Shown here piece after piece: positions 53,563-64,000 of a stretch of DNA of 64,000 nucleotides; position 1 is the stretch's first letter, and each line of letters begins with the position of its first letter. Location of the stretch: positions 41,664,901-41,728,900 of the forward strand of contig JAWZYU010000034.1 of NCBI GenBank assembly GCA_038380435.1, read 5' to 3'. Below the pieces are notes generated by a model, which saw only the letters and a list, made by a program, of their open reading frames with translations, was not told where the DNA came from and did no database searches. The translations under genes and the position numbers were made by a program. The DNA is from Ryuthela nishihirai. Taxonomy: Eukaryota; Arthropoda; Arachnida; Araneae; Heptathelidae.

Positions 53563-54055
53563 AAACTTTTAAGGAATGAAAGAGTAGGTAAAGGAAAAAC
53601 TTCATTCTCTTTGAAAACGAGATTCTCATATGCGCCAGGGGGCGGGGGTGGCTCAGTCGGTAGCGCGCCAGGCTCGTAATCTGTAGTTCCCAGGTTCGAG
53701 TCCCAGCTGGGTCAGCGTTGAGATTTATCTCCGCAAAACTCCCCGTCCTGCCCACGGTCAGTAGGGGACACCGATGGGCTTGGAAAGGCCGCCATCCGTC
53801 GGATGCGACGTTAAGCCGTGGCCCCGTGTGCGGGAGAGCCATACCCTGTGCACGTTAAAGAACACGCTGGATGGCCTTGACGGGAGGCTACCATCTGTCT
53901 CCCAACAGCTGTTCCAGTGGACCCTTCCCCCAACCTTCTCTGAGCCTTCGGGGTCCATGTGACCTGGCCATTTAGCCCATGGTGTGCAAAAAAGCGCCGC
54001 TCAGAGGTAAAACAACCCAACCCATATGCGCCAGAGGCGATATGTGTCCTTCTAG
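53563..54055. repeat. Repeat family Y, split by SINE1
   Basis: 53563-53638 and 54023-54055 together match 15166-15264 (cttttaaggaatgaaagag, tcattctctttgaaaacgag, catatgcgccagaggcgata). Class unknown. Confidence 0.55.
53639..54022 (+). mobile_element. SINE1, plus strand, full length, near consensus
   Basis: The head is gggcgggggtggctcagtcg with B-box ggttcgagtccc. The duplication catatgcgcca lies at 53627-53637 and 54023-54033. This is a good reference copy: about 384 bp with one body and one tail. Confidence 0.94.
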
Positions 54056-54267
54056 GTAAAAAAACTCGCCTAATACAACCCAGAAAAACAAATAATCCTC
54101 CAGTTATAACTTTAAAAAAATCACATTTCCTCATGTCTACCCCCCCCCCCCCCCCCCACTATCGCGAACGTCCATGCCCATGATTGTGAGACACTATTTT
54201 GTAACAATCACTTCTTTAAAATAAATCACCTGATAGCTCAACTATTTTTTTTATTTCTCTTTATTTA

Positions 54268-54650
54268 CGGGCGGGGTGGTTCAGTCGGTAGCGTGCAAGG
54301 CTCCTAATCTATAGTTCCCAGGTTCGAGTCCCAGCTTGGTCAGCTTTGAGATTTATCTCCGCAAAATTCCCCGCCCTGCCCACGGTCAGTAGGGGACACC
54401 GATGTGCTTGGAAAGGCCGCCGTCCGTCATTCCATCCGACGCCGTGGCACCGTATGTGGGAGAGCGGTACCCTATGCACGTTAAAGAACACGCTGGATGA
54501 CCTTGACAGGAGGCTACCATCTGTCTCTCAACAGCTGTTCCAGTGGGTCCCTTCCTCCAACCTTCTCTCAGCCTTCGGGGTCCTTGTTACCTCGCCATTT
54601 AGCCCATGGTGTGCAAAAAAGTGCCGTTCAGAGGTAAAACAAACCAAATC
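54268..54650 (+). mobile_element. SINE1, plus strand, nearly full length
   Basis: The head is gggcggggtggttcagtcgg, with ggttcgagtccc. A local rearrangement in the body (gtccgtcattccatccgacg) replaces the usual cggatgggacgttaagc. Confidence 0.88.
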
Positions 54651-55088
54651 TCTTTATTTACCGTCTTCTTCACCCTAGTTTGGACACATTGCCCTACATT
54701 TAAAGACCACGATAACATAGACCACATTCGGCCAACTGTAACTCAATCCTTAAATGTACAACACGCCTACCTTAACTAGAACAAAAAACCGTGTTGCCAT
54801 CACTGTGTCTTCAAACAAACAACTGGTGCGAACAATCTCATTCTTGCATATGGGCAGCGTTGTGGATCATTTATCTGATGGTCACTCGCCCAGTGATGCT
54901 TCGACATCATCACTATTTATTTCGCCCCCATAGAAGCCGACGTATATATCACAATGCGGGATGGTTGTAATTAAGTTTCTCCCGTTCCTACAGGTTATCG
55001 TGTTTACCTTTCAATTCATCGGATAGATATATATACGACAAAACGCGGAACGGAATGAGATATAGTAAGGTAGAAAAAGAAGGGCGAA
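54651..55088 (+). promoter_or_regulatory. Probable promoter region of the secreted-protein gene
   Basis: This is one of the few element-free stretches. A TATA-like TATATATA lies at 55028-55035, about 54 bp before the start codon, leaving room for a short leader. No experimental support. Confidence 0.4.
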
Positions 55089-55288
55089 ATGATCTTGAGA
55101 GGCTGCCTGATGCTCCTTTTGCTACCAATGGTGGTGTGCTCGTTAGAGTTAAATGGCAGTCAGAAACTGGATAAGAATATTCAGAGGACGTTTTATGTCG
55201 AGAGAAATGGGAATGGAATGATGGAGCTCATTTACTTTACTGCAGGGTTTGATGTGAAGATTTTGGATTGTTACTCATTTGGGGACAG
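55089..55288 (+). CDS. First coding exon of a secreted protein (possibly out-at-first-like)
   Basis: The frame starts MILRGCLMLLLLPMVVCS, a clear signal peptide with likely cleavage near residues 18-19. It continues with IQRTFYVERNGNGMMELIYF and TAGFDVKILDCYSFGDR. The exon ends ggggacag before a gtaaat donor (55289), in phase 2. The pattern LI-x-F...V-x-IL...G in the mature part recalls the N-terminal domain of out-at-first proteins, but the resemblance is short and from memory. The following exons must lie downstream; none was identified before the window ends, where transposons fill the space. Confidence 0.5.
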
Positions 55289-55371
55289 GTAAATAGGAAG
55301 TCATTGATTAATCCTAATTAACCTTTTAAGTGTCAGAAAGATGTTCTTTCTTTTTGTCTCTTTTTTTTCAA

Positions 55372-56068
55372 AGGGTTGGGTTGTTTTACCTCTGAGCGGC
55401 ACTTTTTTGCACACCGTGGGCTAAATGGCCGGGTCACATGAACCTCGAAGGCTCAGAGAAGGTTGGTGGAGGGGACCCACTGGAACAGCTGTTGGGAGAG
55501 AGATGGTAGCCTCCCGTCAAGGCCATCCAGCGTGTTCTTTAACGTTGGGTTGTTTTACCTCTGAGCGGCACTTTTTTGCACACCATGGGCTAAATGGCCA
55601 GGTCACGTGGACCCCGAAGGCTCAGAGAAGGTCGGGGGAGGGGAACCACCGGAACAGCTGTTGGGAGACAGATGGTAGCCTCCCGTCAAGGCCATCCAGC
55701 GTGTTCTTTAACGTTGGGTTGTTTTACCTCTGAGCGGCACTTTTTTGCACACCATGGACTAAATGGCCGGGTCACATGGACCCCGAAGACTCAGAGAAGG
55801 TTGGGGGAGGAGACCCACTGGAACAGCTTTTGGGAGACAGATGGTGGCCTCCCGTCAAGGTCATCCAGCGTGTTCTTTAACGTGCACAGGGTATGGCTCT
55901 CTCACACAGGGGGTCACGGATTAACGTCCCATCCGACGGACGGCGGCCTTTCCAAGCCCATCGGTGTCCCCTACTGACCGTGGGCAGGGCGGGGAATTTT
56001 GCGGAGATAAATCTCAACGCTGACCCAGCTGGGACTCGAACCTGGGAACTACAGATTACGAGCCTGGC
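55372..56068 (-). mobile_element. SINE1, minus strand, three tail modules
   Basis: Three tails are joined at gttctttaacgttgggttg, then a body and most of the head, stopping at gattacgagcctggc before the A-box. It would lie in intron 1 of the gene starting at 55089. Confidence 0.92.
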
Positions 56069-56089
56069 TTTTCTCAAAGGAAACGTGAT

Positions 56090-56299
56090 CATAGTTTCGC
56101 TTTGTCATCTGTCTGTCTGTAGACATCTAAATTTTTTGTTTACAGAGATATATTAAAAATTATTTTTGTGTTGGATAGGTATTGATGAAATATTTCAATA
56201 TTTGCTTTTCGAATCTCTCTCTAAAGGTATAATTATGCCCTCTAGCGGTGGAAAAAGTTGATTATTCCAAAATTTCAAACGAATATTGCAAACGATGTA
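56090..56299. repeat. Repeat family X fragment
   Basis: gtctgtctgtagacatctaa, tattaaaaattatttttgtg, gccctctagcggtggaaaa and acgaatattgcaaacgatgt match the blocks at 13735 and 51820. The CAGTCGCTC element inserted at its end. Confidence 0.65.
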
Positions 56300-57899
56300 C
56301 AGTCGCTCAAAAAAATATCCGAAAGCTATGGTTTATTACAGAATTGAAAAAAAATATCTGGCAACGATTTTTTTTAGAAATTAGTGATCTGGCAACCTTC
56401 GTGTCACGTGACACGATGGTTGCCAGATCACTAATTTCTAAAAAAAAAATCGTTGCCATATATTTTTTCTGAATTCTGTAATGAACCATAGTGTTCGGAT
56501 ATTCATTAATATATATAATGCGTATGAATATATAATGCAATGCACATGGAGCGTGTGCAGTTACCGTTCACAGCAAACTGGAGCGGTTGCGGTTAATGTT
56601 CAGAGCACATTGGATCGTGTGAGTTCACAAAGACCTGGATCGTGTGGGCTCACTCACGGAAATATTGAGCGTGTGCAGTTACCGTTCACAGCAAACTGGA
56701 GCGGTTGCGGTTAATGTTCACAGCACATTGGATCGTGTGAGCTCACAAAGACCTGGATCGTGTGGGCTCACTCACGGAAATATTGAGCGTGTGCAGTTAC
56801 CGTTCACAGCAAACTGGAGCGGTTGTGGTTAATGTTCACAGCACATTGGATCGTGTGAGCTCACAAAGACCTGGATCGTGTGGGCTCACTCACGGAAATA
56901 TTGAGCGTGTGCAGTTAACGTTCACAGCAAACTGGAGCGGTTGCGGTTAATGTTCACAGCACATTGGATCGTGTGAGTTCACAAAGACCTGGATCGTGTG
57001 GGCTCACTCACGGAAATATTGAGCGTGTGCAGTTACCATTCACAGCAAACTGGAGCGGTTGCGGTAAATGTTCACAGCACATTGGATCGTGTGAGCTCAC
57101 AAAGACCTGGATCGTGTGAGCTCACTCACCGAAATATTGAGCGTGTGCAGTTACCGTTCACAGCAAACTGGAGCGGTTGCGGTTAATGTTCACATCACAT
57201 TGGATCGTGTGAGCTCACAAAGACCTGGATCGTGTGGGCTCACTCACGGAAATATTGAGCGTGTGCAGTTACCGTTCACAGCAAACTGGAGCGGTTGCGG
57301 TTAATGTTCAGAGCACATTGGATCGTGTGAGCTCACAAAGACCTGGATCGTGTGAGCTCACTCACCGAAATATTGAGCGTGTGCAGTTACCGTTCACAGC
57401 AAACTGGAGCGGTTGCGGTTAATGTTCACAGCACATTGGATCGTGTGAGCTCACAAAGACCTGGATCGTGTGGGCTCACTCACGGAAATATTGAGCGTGT
57501 GCAGTTACCGTTCACAGCAAACTGGAGCGGTTGCGGTTAATGTTCAGAGCACATTGGATCGTGTGAGCTCACAAAGACCTGGATCGTGTGGGCTCACTCA
57601 CGGAAATATTGAGCGTGTGCAGTTACCGTTCACAGCAAACTGGAGCGGTTGCGGTTAATGTTCACAGCACATTGGATCGTGTGGGATCAGTCACGGAAAT
57701 ATTGAGCGTGTGCAGTTACCGTTGAACCGTAACTGGAGCGTGTACAGTTGCTGTACACGCTCCAGATATTTTTCCTGAATTCTGTAATCACGTGACACGA
57801 AGGTTGCCAGATCACTAATTTCTAAAAAAAATCATTGCCAGATATTTTTTCTCAATTCTGTAATCAACCATAGTGTTCGGATATTTTTTTGAGCGACTG
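56300..57899. mobile_element. CAGTCGCTC-family element, complete, with ten 118-bp units
   Basis: Both ends are intact (cagtcgctcaaaaaaatatc; tttttttgagcgactg), with TA at 56298-56299 and 57900-57901. Subterminal blocks on both sides contain gaattctgtaatgaacc / gttgattac-type sequence and the cttcgtgtcacgtgacacga palindrome. The array inside (about 56548-57720) runs opposite to that at 7483-12017. This copy proves that the satellite is carried inside the transposon. Confidence 0.93.
56548..57720. repeat. 118-bp satellite array, about ten copies
   Basis: Units contain gagcgtgtgcagttaccgtt, cacagcaaactggagcggtt and cacattggatcgtgtgagct, spaced by 118 bp. Variants such as gagctcactcaccg at 57118 and 57354 alternate with gggctcactcacgg, a hint of two-unit copying. 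Confidence 0.94.
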
Positions 57900-57992
57900 T
57901 ACTACGAAATGTTGCGATAGGCTCCGAAGGGTTGCCGTCCGTCGGATACTTCATTACTCCGTGAATTCCTGAATAGATAGTCATACTCTATG

Positions 57993-58700
57993 TTGGGCCA
58001 GGGTGGCTCAGTCGGTAATGTACCAGGTTCATAATCTGCCGTTCCCAGATTTGAGCCCCACCTTGGTCAGCATTCAGATTTATCTTCGCAAATTCCCTGA
58101 CCTCGGTCAGTAGGGAACAGCGATTAGAAAGGCTGCCGTCCGTCGAATGGGACGTTAAGCCGAGGGCCATATGTCAGAGAGCCACACACTATGCATTTTA
58201 ATGAACATCTGGGTGGCCTTGACGGGAGGCTACCATCTGTCTCCCAAGAGCTGTTCCAGTGGGTCCCCTCCTCCAACCTTCTCTGAGCCTTCGGTGTCCT
58301 TGTGACCTGGCCTCTTAGCCCATGGTGTGCAAAAAAGTGCCGCTCAGAGGTAAAACAACCCAACGTTAAAGATCACGCTGGATGGCCTTGACGGGAGGCT
58401 ACCATCTGTCTCCCAACAGCTGTTCCAGTTGGTCCCCTCCCCCAACCTTCTCTGAGCCTTCGGGGTCCATGTGACTTGGCCATTTAGTCCATGGTGTGCA
58501 AAAAAGTGCCGCTCAGAGGTAAAACAACCCAACGTTAAAGAACGCGCTGGATGGCCTTGACGGGAGGCTACCATCTGTCTCCCAACAGCTGTTCCAGTGG
58601 GTCCCCTCCCCCAACCTTCTCTGAGCCTTCGGGGTCCATGTGACCTGGCCATTTAGCCCATGGTGTGCAAAAAAGTGCCTTTCAGAGGTAAAACAGCCCA
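57993..58700 (+). mobile_element. SINE1, plus strand, three tail modules
   Basis: A diverged head (gccagggtggctcagtcggt; gatttgagccccac) and body are followed by three modules joined at aacccaacgttaaagatc and aacccaacgttaaagaac. It ends aaaacagcccaaccc. Confidence 0.9.
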
Positions 58701-58810
58701 ACCCAATGGATCCCTGCCCCCAATCTTCTCTGAACCCTTAGGGTCCTTGTGACCTGGCCATTTAGCCCTTTTGCGTGCAGACAAAGCAGTCCTCAGAGGT
58801 AAAGCCATCG
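58701..58810 (+). mobile_element. Extra, older SINE1 tail piece
   Basis: ggatccctgcccccaatctt to agtcctcagaggtaaagcc is a diverged partial tail attached after the last module. It may be the remainder of an older SINE1 hit by the younger one. Confidence 0.65.
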
Positions 58811-59257
58811 ACGTGCTCCCAGTACCATAAGTTAGTATATCCGATAAGTTATCATAGTCAGTAAAACATAAATAACTTACAAATATTTCTTGTTTTCCAT
58901 TTGAAAAATGTTCACAAATTCATAAATATTTTACCTATTTGCAACTGGATTTATCAGATTTTTTAATTAATTGCAAGTCAATATATTGCGACTTTAAAAG
59001 TTAAACTGAGAACTTCTGGGTTCACCAATCAATAATGGTCCTGAGTCATTGAAAAAAGATCACAATTCTGATTAAAGGTGAAAGGTCAACTCCTTTGGAA
59101 GTCAAATATAATCAACTGCACGTGATAAGGAAATCAAAATCTTCACAAGAGCATAATATTTTGAAATCAAGTTTCAACTGATAATACACAAATTCCTCAT
59201 AAGGTATCCACATCATGTTTCCTAATTTCCATAATCTTTGCATTTCATCAAATCTTA
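58811..59257. other. AT-rich region, no gene recognised
   Basis: No exon or element terminus recognised. Confidence 0.4.
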
Positions 59258-59769
59258 TGGGGCGGGGGTGGCTCAGTCGGTAGCGCGCCAGGCTCGTAAT
59301 CTGTAGTTCCCAGGTTCGAGTCCCAGCTGGGTCAACGTTGAGATTTATCTCCGCAAAATTCCCCGCCCTGCCCACGGTCAGTAGGGAACACCGATGGGCT
59401 TGGAAAGGCCGCCGTCCGTCGGATGGGACGTTAAGCAGTGGCGCCGTGTGCGGGAGAGCCATACCCTGTGCACGTTAAAGAACACGCTGGATGGCCTTGA
59501 CGGGAGGCTACCATCTGTCTCCCAACAGCTGTTCCAGTGGGTCCCCTCCCCCAACCTTCTCTGAGCCTTCAGGGTCCTTGTGACCTGGCCATTTAGCCCA
59601 TTGTGTGCAAAAAAGTGCCGCTCAGAGGTAAAACAACCCAACAACTCCTAACAGCTGTTCCAGTGGGTACCCTCCCCCAACCTTCTCTGAGCCTTCGGGG
59701 TCCTTCTGACCTTGCCATTTAGTCCATTGTGTGCAAAAAAGTGCCGCTCAGAGGTAAAACAACCCAACC
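59258..59769 (+). mobile_element. SINE1, plus strand, with a partial second tail
   Basis: The head is intact (gggcgggggtggctcagtcg; ggttcgagtccc). After aaaacaacccaac the sequence returns to aactcctaacagctgttcc and runs a second, about 125-bp partial tail. This breakpoint is close to that of the 120-bp array at 35391, but the sequences around it differ. Confidence 0.92.
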
Positions 59770-60258
59770 GAAGAAGAAATACAATTCAGTAAACAAAAGT
59801 CTTAGGATGCAAAACTTGCAGGAAAGTAACTTATTTGTCAGTGGAAAGATCAAAGTTAACTTTGGATATCTGAGTTGAACAGGAAATGCATTTGATCTAA
59901 TGACGTTCTAGATTCGTCAAGACCGTAAAGATTATATCTGCCAAAACAAAAGAACGTTTTGATGACTTTTTTTAAGCAAGCAACAGAGAAACAGCTAGTG
60001 GGAAGTTTCAATCAATTTCCGCAAAAGAGTAAACACTGCATCGCATGCGCAACTCACTTAAAGAAAGCAAGACCAGGGTTAAAGTTATCAAGATTGTTCA
60101 TGACAATCTTCATTACAGAGTAGACATTTTCTTGCACCTTTGTTTGGATAGTCTAGTCTGCTAAAACAGGGTTTGATAATAAAATTAAATAATAGATAAT
60201 TTTGGAATTGGGGAGAACTGGGTCGAATCTAGGAAGCCTTTCAGAATGTTAAGGTTAA
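59770..60258. other. No gene recognised
   Basis: Mixed-composition DNA between SINE1 copies. Confidence 0.4.
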
Positions 60259-60735
60259 CGGGGACGACGGTGGCTCAGTCGGTAGAGCGCGAGACACGTA
60301 ATCTGTAGTTTCCAGATTCGAGTCCCAGCTAGGTCAGCGTTGAGATTTATTTCCGGGGGGTTGCTCAGTCGCTAGCGCGCCAGACTCGTAATCTGTAGTT
60401 TCCAGATTCAAGTCCCAGCAGGGTCAGCGTTGAGATTTATTTCCACAAAACTGTCCGCCCTGCCCACGTCAGTAGGGGACGCCGTTGGGCTTGGAAAAAT
60501 CACCGTTCGTAGAGTGGGACGTTTAACCGTGGTCCGTGTGTGGGAGAGCCATACCCTGTGAACGTTAATGAACATGCTGGATGACCCTGACGTTAGGCTA
60601 CCATTTGTCTCCCAACAGCTGTTTCAGTGGGTCCCCTCCAACATCCTTCTCTGAGCCCTCAGGGTCCTTGTGACCTGGTCATTTAGCCCATGATGTGCAA
60701 AAAAAGTGTCGCTCAGAGGTAAAACAAACCAACTT
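60259..60735 (+). mobile_element. SINE1 with duplicated tRNA-like head
   Basis: A first head (ggtggctcagtcggtagagc; gattcgagtcccagc) runs to gatttatttccg. A second head follows (gttgctcagtcgctagcgcg; gattcaagtcccag), then body and tail to aaaacaaaccaac. The two heads share private changes (agtttccagatt), so one copied the other. Confidence 0.88.
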
Positions 60736-60777
60736 TCCCTTAACGTTGCTTCAGCATAGTCGGCAAAATAATTCTTT

Positions 60778-63700
60778 CCGCACAACTATTTATTGAATGG
60801 TCTCAAATGGTATCTAGGTAGTCACTGGAAGGAGAGCTATGCACCAATCCCCTGTGATGATGCATAGAACCGGCCAGGCCTAGCACCTAATGTCCGAGCC
60901 CGCCTCCTCGTGGTACAGACTGTTAGTACCTTTCAAAAGAGATACTCTCTTGTGGAAGTGAACGGAAGGGGAGGGTTACCAGATTAGTGTGGCCTACTGA
61001 TCTGTACAACTATGGCTACTTTTCTTTTTTTTTTCTGCCCTGCTGATGAGTGGTCAACTACACAGGGTCCTGGTGCTGATCATATAAACCCACTGCACTG
61101 GACAGATATATGGCTCTGAGCTTGATTATGGATCCTGATTTTGCTGCACTGGTGGGCTTCTGTGGAGGGAAAATCTTCCGCTGTGTTTTCTGTTTCTTTG
61201 TGGGTTGACAGCCCCAAGTGAATAGATTCACAGGATATGTTTATTAGCTGGTGGATAATCCTGAGCAGAGGTCATCGCAGGCACCTGAACTCTTTGCTTC
61301 TATTGGCATCGTCAAATTCTACATTGGAGAAAGTCATCCAGTATAGATGGCTTCAGCCTTTAGTGGTGGGGGAACGGGTCTTTGCTCCATGTCTGAGATT
61401 AGGGGGCTGTTTGATATTGTCGGCATTCCCTCTCTCAATAAACATAGTTTCTTTAAACATCCCACTAACCATTTTCTCTCCATAGGTAGTTGGAATGTGA
61501 GGACTCTGCACAGAGCTTTTTCTCTTGATGTCCTCACACAAGAATTCCACCATTACAATTTAGATATTCTCGGCTTGCAAGAGACCAGATGGACAGATAA
61601 AGATCAGATTCTTAAAAATAATCTTAAATTTCTCTTTTCAGGGAGGGACGACAATAAGCATCACCAAGGCGTGGGTCTGCTTCTCAGTAGACACGCTAGT
61701 GATGCTCTTCTAGGATATGAGTGCATTAATGAAAGGCTTCTTACAGCAAAATTTCAGACAAGCGTTAAAGACCTGAATGTTATCTGCTGTTATGCCCCCA
61801 CTGAGGATGCCGATGAGGATGAGAAGGATAGGTTTTATGAACAACTTCAGGATATTTTAAATTCTGTCAAAGAAAGGAGATATTACCCTTGTTCTAGGTG
61901 ACTTCAATGCCAAAGTTGGTACTGACTCTGACTTTTGAGAAGGAGTAATAGCCCTTTTCTGCAATGGGCAACGTCTCCTACAAGTAAGCAAACTCAATGT
62001 TTCAGAATAACTAACACTTATTACAAACACCGCGACATACATAAGTACATATGGGTTTCACCTGATGGGCTGCATAAGAATATGATTGATTATATATTGC
62101 AAAATGGCTTGTTCTGTTAGGAATACCAGGGCATATAGGGGAGCTGAAATTGGATTTGACCATTATCTTGTTAAACGTGTCTTGCAACTTAAACTTAAAA
62201 AGTGTTGTGCTAGGGTTAAAAAATTTACTTTTAATACTGAAGCTCTGAAAGACCCAGTTATAGCCAAAGCTTACCGTGATAGGTTACTTAGTCATTATGA
62301 CAGTCATGGTATGCTTACTACTGAAGTTGAGGAAGAATGGGATCATTTTAAACAGGCTTTTTTGGACACTAACAGTACTCTTTTAGGAAAAAAGGAGCAG
62401 AAGAGACAGAATTATCTGAGTGATAAGGCACTTGAGCGTATTTCGGAAAGAAAGAACTGCAGGAATGTCCTTAATCAATACCCTACTAGTCCTAATAGAA
62501 AGCATTACAGAGAACGTAATAAACGTGTGAAAGATCAGTTAGCTGCTGATAAGAATCTTTGGCTTGATGGTTTGGATGACAAAGCCGAGGAAGCAGTTAG
62601 ACAGCACAACAGCAGAGAGCTGTACCAGATAGTTAATGTTTTGTGTGGAGGAAAACGGACAGGTATACAGGAATTGAAGGATAAACAAGGTAAGGTTATA
62701 GAAGGTGAGGATTCTGTCATGGCTAGGTGGGCTGAGCATTTCAGTGGTGTTCTAAACAATATGTGTAGTTCTACTCCCATTGTTTGTAATGATAATAGAT
62801 GCATTGGTGGCTTTAATGTTGGCTCTATAACATAATCTGAAGTTATTTTGGCTATTTCTAAACTTAAACTTCAGAAATCCCCAGGGGTAGATGAAATTAC
62901 TACGGAAATGCTTAGATCTGGGAATGTTTCGGTTACCACTTGGATGACTGAAATTTTAAATATCTTTTATGATAAAGGAATGGTTCCTAAGGATTTTACC
63001 AGAGCTATTATTATCCCTATTTTCAAAAAAGGTGATCGCAGTTCTTGTGATAACTATAGGGGTATCAGCCTACTCTCTGTTCCAGGTAAAGTTCTTTCCA
63101 TGATTGTGCTTAATAGAATTAAGAATCTGGTTGACAGGCAATTGCGTGATGAGCAATGTGGATTCAGAAGTGGTAGGGGATGTGTAGATCAGATATTTTC
63201 ACTTAGGCAGATTCTTGAGAAATGTTTAGAGTTTCAGAAACCTTTGGTTGCTAGCTTTGTTGATTTCAAAAAGGCTTTTGACTCTGTTGATCGTCATAAT
63301 TTGTGGTTGATTGTGAGATCATGTGGTATACCAGACAAGTTAGTTAACATAATGAAGCTCTCTTTAATAACACTGAGTCGTGTGTGAGAGTTGGTAAGGA
63401 TTGTAGCAATTGATTTAGCATTACTTCTGGTGTTCGACAAGGGTGCATTTTGTCTCCTTTTCTCTTTAGTTTGGTTGTTGATTATGTTATGCGAAATTCA
63501 CTTCAAGGGAAAGATTTTGGGCTTAAATGGACTGGAGATACGAAAATTTCTGATTTAGATTAAACCTTTTGGCAAATGATGTTGATGAGATGAACGCTTT
63601 CATTCGAGCGGTTGATGAAACTGGTAGTAGAGTAGGTTTGTTTATAAACAGAGAGAAAACTAAAGTGATGAAAATTGGTCAGGCAGGCTGTGATTCAGTT

Positions 63701-64000
63701 CATCTGAATGGTTGCAGTCTTGAGCAGGTGTCATAGTTTAATTATCTTCGGAGCTATGTAACAGATAATGGTGATGTGCAGCATGAGATTAACAGACGAA
63801 TAGGGATTGCTGCCGGGACTTTTAAGAATCTATGGAGAGTGTGGAGAAATAGGCGTATACACCTAAACACTAAAATTAGACTGTATAATAGTTTGGTTCT
63901 TTCTAGGGTTAGTTATGGTAGTGAAAGTGGACACTTTGTAAACAAGATAACAGGAAACTAGATGCTTTTGATTCCAGATGCTTACGCAGTATCTTGGGCA
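60778..64000 (+). mobile_element. RTE-like LINE, 5' region to C-terminal part, broken
   Basis: An untranslated stretch (60778-61340) leads to a protein with an N-terminal endonuclease and a reverse transcriptase, no separate ORF1, as in RTE-type LINEs. The element runs past position 64000. Its last 315 bp match 18808-19120. Membership in RTE is judged from endonuclease and 3'-tail style only. Confidence 0.82.
61347..63995 (+). pseudogene. LINE endonuclease/reverse transcriptase, inactivated
   Basis: The endonuclease shows SIGSWNVRTLHRAF, LDILGLQETRWTD (catalytic Glu), VICCYAPTEDAD, LGDFNAKVGTDSDF and SPDGLHKNMIDYIL. A linker follows from about 62118. The reverse transcriptase shows LQKSPGVDEITTEML, RAIIIPIFKKGDRSSCDNYR, EQCGFRSGRGCVDQIF, VASFVDFKKAFDSVDR (first catalytic Asp) and GVRQGCILSPFLFSL. 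Stops or shifts lie near 61893, 61936, 62118, 62833, 63360 and 63410. At about 63561 a small deletion removes the YADD-type catalytic box after ISDLD. The protein would nick target DNA and copy RNA into it; this copy cannot. Confidence 0.88.

Noticed and set aside
61209..61553. Minus-strand frames over the LINE 5' region
   Set aside because: They overlap the endonuclease coding region in the correct strand, which has clear motifs.

Overview
This is a eukaryotic, almost certainly invertebrate, genomic window. It is intron-rich and dominated by transposable elements and by satellites grown from them. No bacterial gene organisation is present. The only clear host genes are two tandem, minus-strand SLC16/monocarboxylate-transporter-like genes. 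Their style (a changed D-x-G-x-A-W signature at the N-terminus, clustered paralogs) resembles the expanded MCT families of arachnids, so I lean towards a chelicerate such as a spider. That is inference from remembered proteins.

Host genes. MCT-A has coding exon 1 at 5714-5906 and exon 2 at 867-1010; the rest lies before position 1. MCT-B is complete as four coding exons: 33351-33543, 30562-30705, 26023-27081 and 23488-23630. All its introns are phase 1, it encodes 512 residues, and an AATAAA signal follows at 23360-23365. Exons 1 and 2 have the same lengths (193 and 144 bp) in both genes, so they are tandem duplicates. A first exon of a secreted protein lies at 55089-55288 on the plus strand, possibly out-at-first-like.

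Mobile elements. (i) SINE1 has a Thr-tRNA-like head, a central body and a tail ending in aacccaaccc. About 40 segments are present in both orientations, many with 11-14 bp target-site duplications. (ii) SINE2 is a second tRNA-derived SINE of about 205 bp. (iii) A TA-flanked Tc1/mariner-type family with ends CAGTCGCTCAAAAA carries 118-bp tandem units; it occurs at 161-809, about 7313-12017, 19955-20826, 28231-28473 and 56300-57899. (iv) A second TA-flanked family has ends CAGTGGTTTCC (3549-4510; 38180-39912 with a decayed Tc1-like transposase). (v) A pogo/Tigger transposase pseudogene (20827-22530) is split by SINEs. (vi) A mariner-type helix-turn-helix remnant lies at 24621-24838. (vii) An RTE-like LINE has a 5' part at 60778-64000 and a 5'-truncated 3' end at 18808-19480. 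(viii) A palindromic MITE lies at 22986-23204.

Satellites. SINE1 has repeatedly been converted into tandem arrays: 169-bp tail modules at many loci (up to 11 copies, 46050-47905), a 120-bp array (35391-36575), a 147-bp array (42034-43060), and 66-bp and 69-bp arrays grown from the tRNA-like head (2575-3495 and 43725-44575). Other arrays are a 40-bp array (31105-31925), a 36-bp array that repeats a 3' splice-site motif directly upstream of MCT-B exon 1 (33553-34725), a roughly 51-bp array with a 265-bp higher-order unit (36585-37440) and a 36-bp AT-rich array (49690-50515). Nearly all long ORFs here are products of these repeats and are not genes.

The most interesting biology is the repeated seeding of satellites by two element families, and the amplification of a splice acceptor next to a live gene.
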